Assembly (NCBI RefSeq): GCF_042453785.1
Contig: NC_091674.1
Location: 30,639,501 to 30,703,500, forward strand
Direction of reading: 5' to 3'
Length of the DNA stretch: 64,000 nucleotides
Source of the DNA: Malus domestica
Taxonomy: Eukaryota; Streptophyta; Magnoliopsida; Rosales; Rosaceae
Part shown: positions 59,399-64,000 of the stretch, one piece after another
Numbering within the stretch: position 1 is the first letter of the stretch
Layout of the letters: every line of letters starts with the position of its first letter
Notes under the pieces: model-generated
The model's database searches: none
What the model saw: only the letters and a program-made list of their open reading frames with translations
Told to the model about the DNA's origin: nothing
Translations under genes and position numbers: made by a program

Positions 59399-62300
59399 TC
59401 AATTCTTCTTGGCAATGAACAGGCCCCACTTCTGCTCGCCGGAATCAACCCTGATCAGTTTTGCCTTCCATCCACCGATGATGTCATCATAATCCTCCTG
59501 TTCATATTTGCAATCACAAAGAATCAGAAGAATGAATGGAGAAATATTTGATATGTTAATTGGGAAAACATGGAAATGAGGAAGACAATCACCTGAGAAA
59601 AGTCCTGGACGAATGAATCCTTATCCTTCTCAACGGCATCCAGTTCCCGCTCCAGAACTGCTTTGAACTGATCAGTACGATCCTCAGCAATGACCTCATC
59701 AAAACCAGCGTCCTTGAGCATCTGAGGACGGTATGAATGTACAAGTATTATTTTATATCAAGGAATTATGGATGAATGATTTTGAAAGACGTGCTGGTAA
59801 AAGAAATCAGATGCCAAATTTCAAAGCATACCTGACCATAAGCTTTTACATCATGGAGATCGTATCCCCTTTGCTTAATATACTCAGCAAAGTTTTCAGA
59901 TGGAGTTCCAACACACCTACAGTAATCACTGATGAGAACTTTACCGCCTGGCTTCAACCACTCGTAGAAGGATCGGAATAATGCAGGCTTGTCCTGTAAA
60001 TTTTTCAAAGTGTCATCAGGTCGTAAATGGAAGTTTAGCGAAACTTGAAAAATTAATATGAAGTTGCTGAAAGAGCATGACTCCCACAGATAAATGACAA
60101 GGGCGCACTTACTTGAATGTGTAAAATGGTGTCGCGGCTGTATATCACATCAAAGGTATTGTCAGGATAAGTCTTTTTTGTGCAATCAGCAACTTCAAAC
60201 TCGACAGCGCATTTGAGTCCAATGGATTGTTCGAGAGCAAAAGAAATCATATTCACAGAGAGGTCAATGCCAATAACCTCAACATCAAAGTTTGAGGCCA
60301 TATAGAAGTCACCTCCCCCGATGCCACAGCCTACATCAAGAACTTTCTGGCCAGGCTTCAGATCCAACTTTGCCACAAATTCTTTCGTAGTCTCTGCTCA
60401 AAAGAGACGTGTTCACTCATATCAGGCATGTTAGGACAATCAATCAGAAAACCAAAGATAAATAATCAGCCAACAGGTATTACCGATCCCTCCTGTGCTC
60501 ACGAAACCTCGCCCAAAGACACGCTCATATCGTAGTATGCCATTATTTTTGTACTGAACATTATCCAAGAACTGCTGGAACCCTCTATCATTTTCTGAAG
60601 GGACTTTCTGCCATAACCAGCAGATCTGTAGCAACCAATAATGTTGTCAGTCAGCCAGCCAGTTGAACTATAAGAAAGGAAAACTGCTGAAGAAACTTGT
60701 ACTAGTTTTATACCTGATTTTGATTCTTTTTGTTCCGAACATAAGCTCCAATACATTTGCAACTAACAAGAGAGAGTTCAAAGAAATTCCCTGAATCATC
60801 AGGCATGTGGCATTCTTTGAAAACCTGCAGTACAAAGTAACTCATATATAATTGTCTGCTAAATTATTACTTTGCATACAAGCATAAAATGACAGAACTA
60901 TATACTTTTGATACAATGCCATTAGTCATGGGAAACTTCAGTAGGTGTATGTTCATGACTTTCACTTTATATCAGATTTAGTTTATAGGAAAGAGGCGGA
61001 ATTAGAACATACATCTTAACGTGAACGCATATTACTAAAATTGAATAATTTCGAGAAACTACAATGAACTGAGACCGATGATAATCACTTCATGATTTAG
61101 TAAACAAAATTGAGCATTTCCATAACACATCTTAAAAAAAGTAGTGAGAAGGCAAACCTTGGTATAAAATCTGGGTTCCCTGTAATGGGTTGGGTTGGAT
61201 TTTCGTTTAGAGTCTCCAGATTGGTGGAAACAAGACTCTCGGAAAAAGATGTATCCGCCGACCTTCAACCATCCCATCATCCTTTCCACCAACTTCTCTA
61301 CCTGCAGTGTCGAAAAATTTCGATTAGATTTCAGAACAAAATGACAAAGAAGTAACCTCTACCATAATCCTTAAGACACATAGAATAGAACCAGTGCAAA
61401 TTACCTCCTTATCTGACAGATACATAAGAAGCCAATTTGAGAATATCAAATCCACTGATCCTTCAGAAATCTTCAGATCAGGCGATGTCACATCAGCGCA
61501 CATGAACTTGACGTTCTTATGGTGTCCATTAATGCTCTCATTCTGGAAAGTAGCATATCAAAGATTCAAGGTTTATCAAAAAACAGATAGAAGTCTCACT
61601 TTCAGTGTGAGATGAGAACCGAAACATTGATCACAGCATCACCTTCTTTATCACACTGTCAATGAAGTCTAATGCGACAAGCTGACCGGCCTTTTCAGCT
61701 AATTCTCCAGTGAAACGACCTATCCCAGCTCCGAGTTCTACAATCGATTGACCCTCATAGGGAGGGAGCATAGAAAGCACCTGATAAGATCCAATTAAGT
61801 CAAGCCTCGAAAATGCGATAGTGACTACATGAAAACATCATCTCAACACACACCCAAAAAAAAAAAAAAAAGCGAAAAACTGTGCAGATATCCCATAAAA
61901 AAATCAATGCTGCTTACAAAACATGAAACATGAAAAATGAAACATCAAACATAAAATTGTTCCGAATGTCAATACTTGGTCACCCAAATTCTCGAAAGTT
62001 CGTTTCTTCTTTTTACTGGTCCGGAAAGGATTAAACTTTGGAGCTTCTTGTTTAAAAAGAAAAGTGTGGTGGTCAAATGAATTAAAGATCTTAAGTCCAT
62101 AACTACAATTTTCTTCTCATTTAGCTTCTGCATTGTAACAATGGGGTCTGATTCATTCGGATTTCGTAACGTTTCATGTCTCGAATAATCAGGGCTCTGT
62201 TAAATTCATCAAAGAGTTCTTTCTCAAATCAGTCTTTCGGTCCGAAAATCAACTCCGATTTCACCATAAGTTTCGAATTTTTCAATTAATAGTTCCAAAG

Positions 62301-62723
62301 TCCAAATTTTTTTGTAAATGTCATTACTTCACCAATTCATCAGCATTGTCGTTTTTTTATATACTCTACTTTTTTTTTAATTTTTAAATTTTTTTTTTTA
62401 TAACTATACAGACATATATCGATATAGATATAGGTATAGACATAGATATAGATATACATATAGGTATAGATAGATATAGATATACCTCAGGTCGTTCTTC
62501 CTTGTCGAGATCAGAGGCCTTGGAGTCGAGCATCATGGCCTCAACCGTCAAATCGGCGGAGTGCTCCACCCAGTAGTTCTTCTGCACCTCCCGTTCTTCA
62601 CCTACAATAACAATTCGAAACTCAGAGGTCCGAATCGAACACATATATAACTAACCTCACAATTAATCAAAAACAACGAAAATGCGACCGTCACAGACTC
62701 ATACCATTAGCAGAAGCAGCCAT
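59399..62723 (-). CDS. PEAMT: Phosphoethanolamine N-methyltransferase (XIPOTL1/NMT1 type)
   Basis: Cytosolic SAM-dependent enzyme that methylates phosphoethanolamine three times to phosphocholine, the committed route to phosphatidylcholine and, in some plants, glycine betaine. Eleven coding exons: 62705-62723, 62486-62601, 61643-61780, 61405-61542, 61158-61301, 60714-60824, 60484-60625, 60113-60393, 59832-59993, 59593-59721 and 59399-59497. All have GT/AG borders and consistent phase, giving 492 residues. Two methyltransferase domains in tandem are typical of the plant enzyme: motif I of the first is [10 protein letters not shown] (59-68), of the second [10 protein letters not shown] (287-296). 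The protein ends FIAKKN. A 25-codon uORF precedes it. Exon 1 codes only six residues. Intron 2 holds a hexanucleotide repeat at its donor. In Arabidopsis NMT1 is adjacent to WOX1, as here but for the tubulin and a gene fragment. Confidence 0.97.
62399..62484. repeat. GATATA-type microsatellite beside a PEAMT splice donor
   Basis: Irregular repeats of 'tagatatag/atatagat' run up to the donor of PEAMT exon 2 (exon ends at 62486). Confidence 0.9.
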
Positions 62724-62810
62724 TGTTGACGGTGATCGAGAAAGCTGAGAATTGGAATCCAAACTCAAACGAGAGTGAGTGAAATGAGGAGGAGAAGAAG
62801 AAGATGGGGA

Positions 62811-62888
62811 CTAAGATCCCTCAACTGCAATGCGTGATCTCGAAAAGCTCCTGGATCTTCGGTTGTTCGCTCTGCCTCTCTGCCGCAT
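62811..62888 (-). CDS. Upstream ORF of PEAMT, 25 codons, probably a conserved-peptide uORF
   Basis: ATG at 62888, TAG at 62811-62813, 25 residues, ending 87 nt before the main ATG. The peptide is strongly basic: eight arginines, starting MRQRGRANNRR and ending RIAVEGS. Plant PEAMT mRNAs are known to carry a conserved 25-residue uORF (CPuORF30 in Arabidopsis XIPOTL1) through which phosphocholine lowers translation. Position, length and host gene agree. I cannot align the peptide without a database. The uORF would be the first ATG downstream of the probable TATA box. Confidence 0.8.
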   Translation of the reverse strand: MRQRGRANNRRSRSFSRSRIAVEGS

Positions 62889-62968
62889 GTATATAGGCGT
62901 ATATCGAGAGAGAGAGAAATGGGAAGAAGGAATCAGGAGTGTGAGAGTTTGTTTCAGTCGGAGCTGCA

Positions 62969-62976
62969 ATTTATAG
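62969..62976 (-). promoter_or_regulatory. Probable TATA box of PEAMT
   Basis: CTATAAAT on the minus strand, about 80 bp upstream of the uORF ATG, followed by a CT-rich leader. Confidence 0.6.
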
Positions 62977-63075
62977 CAAAAACATGGAGCGTGGGCATTT
63001 TGGTAACTTAATGTATTTGTTTTGATAGTTTTGGGTATGAATTTACCACTCGATGAAGAAATTGACGAGAATACG

Positions 63076-63186
63076 GATGGTACATCACGTGTTTTTATGT
63101 AAGTGTTGGAAAATTTTATTTTTTAAGTTATTAACTTTTTAACACACAAATTCTATCATTTGTATAATGACACGTGATGTACCATC
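63076..63186. mobile_element. Small foldback in the PEAMT upstream region
   Basis: GATGGTACATCACGTG at 63076-63091 and its exact complement CACGTGATGTACCATC at 63171-63186 enclose about 80 bp of AT-rich DNA. It looks like a small MITE; the arms each contain a CACGTG G-box core. No target duplication was fixed. Confidence 0.65.
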
Positions 63187-63417
63187 TCGTGTGTCGGTCA
63201 CATTGAAAAATCTCTCCACTTAGATGAAGGGCATGACTCACGAGTCAGCCGTTCGTTTTCAGCGATCCCACAATGAATCAGTGGCACTCGAAAGCAAGCG
63301 AAGTTGCGACCAACCGGTGGCAATATCTGTTTTTTACTTCACACCTCCAATCTTTTGACGCCACGTGGATTTGGAGGACTTGTCTTGATGCTAAATTGTG
63401 GTTTAATTTTGACTACT

Positions 63418-63520
63418 TTCACACACTTATTTTCACTTCTCACACACCTCTTCAAGTTTCGGCATACGAATTAAATGTATTGAAGAAGATCAATGAAAGA
63501 AGAGCAAAACAAATGAAGCA
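63418..63520. mobile_element. hAT-type MITE, 145-bp family, central fragment
   Basis: 'tcacacacttattttcactt', 'ctcacacacctcttcaagtt' and 'ttgaagaagatcaatgaaag' match the family's arms. Both ends are worn. Confidence 0.5.
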
Positions 63521-64000
63521 TGTCCAAAAGTAAACCAACCCTGTGGACTGCTACGAAAAACACCATCAGATATCAAAGTAGCGCAATCTAATTAAAATTC
63601 TTACTTTTATGTAAGCTTTAACAATTTATGAACTGGTTATCTCATTAGCTCTTTTATTTGTGAATCCTTTTGTTTATTCCAAAATTACATATTTATATTT
63701 TCTTGGATTTACTGCTCTTGTTTTTTTGAATTATATTAAGATTTAACTCACAAAGGTGTGTGAAAGATAAAAGGAAAGATAAAAATAGATGTGTTAATAA
63801 CATTATCCTTAATTTTTCCTTTTGTTATATTGGAGAGACTCCGAAAGAAAAATTATGATTTAATTCTTTTAGGCTTAGTGAATTTTCACTTTAGTTCATA
63901 TCGTTTTGGTTGTAATGGTTTAATTTTGTTAACTTTTTAAATATGTAACCATAAATTGGATTTTTTGTTAAGTGTGTTAGAATAGTGTGTTTTCTCGGCA
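63521..64000. other. Intergenic DNA to the right edge
   Basis: AT-rich, no gene recognised. Confidence 0.5.

Overview
This window is nuclear DNA of a eudicot plant. The genes are plant families with plant intron positions: a WUSCHEL-related homeobox gene, phosphoethanolamine N-methyltransferase, a RabA GTPase, CML27-type calmodulin-like proteins, a thaumatin-like protein and a beta-tubulin. Gene content and the style of the SINEs and MITEs suggest Rosaceae, perhaps the apple/pear tribe. That placement is an impression from memory, not a proof.

Layout. 0-6 kb: the 5' part of a golgin candidate 2 gene (minus strand, running off the left edge) and a RABA6-type Rab gene behind it. 8.3-17.9 kb: a tandem duplication of about 4.5 kb carrying two intronless CML27 genes (minus strand), plus a partial third repeat. 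The copies differ by transposon insertions whose empty sites can be read in the sister copy. 18.3-25.3 kb: MITEs and a solo LTR with a second solo LTR inside it. 25.6-26.7 kb: a thaumatin-like gene (minus strand). 26.8-47.6 kb: no host gene recognised; foldback MITEs, a whole-length but decayed hAT element with a CACTA end inside it, nested TIR elements, and a SINE split by a rearranged Ty1/copia element. 47.6-50.5 kb: a WOX1 gene (minus strand, four coding exons). 55.5-57.7 kb: a beta-tubulin gene (plus strand, three exons). 58.4-59.1 kb: a decayed fragment of an EamA/DMT transporter gene. 59.4-62.9 kb: phosphoethanolamine N-methyltransferase (minus strand, eleven coding exons) with a 25-codon upstream ORF.

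The genes do not form one pathway. Their order is informative. From memory, golgin candidate 2, RABA6, CML27 and a thaumatin-like gene are neighbours on Arabidopsis chromosome 1 (At1g18190 to At1g18250, and the sister block around At1g73600 to At1g73640, which also holds a PEAMT gene). WOX1 and NMT1/XIPOTL1 are neighbours on chromosome 3 (At3g18010 and At3g18000). The window appears to hold both sets in one stretch, as expected of a less fractionated ancestral segment.

No unknown coding system was seen. The most rewarding material is the regulatory uORF of PEAMT, the tandem CML27 pair, and the layered transposon insertions, many dated relative to each other by exact target-site duplications.
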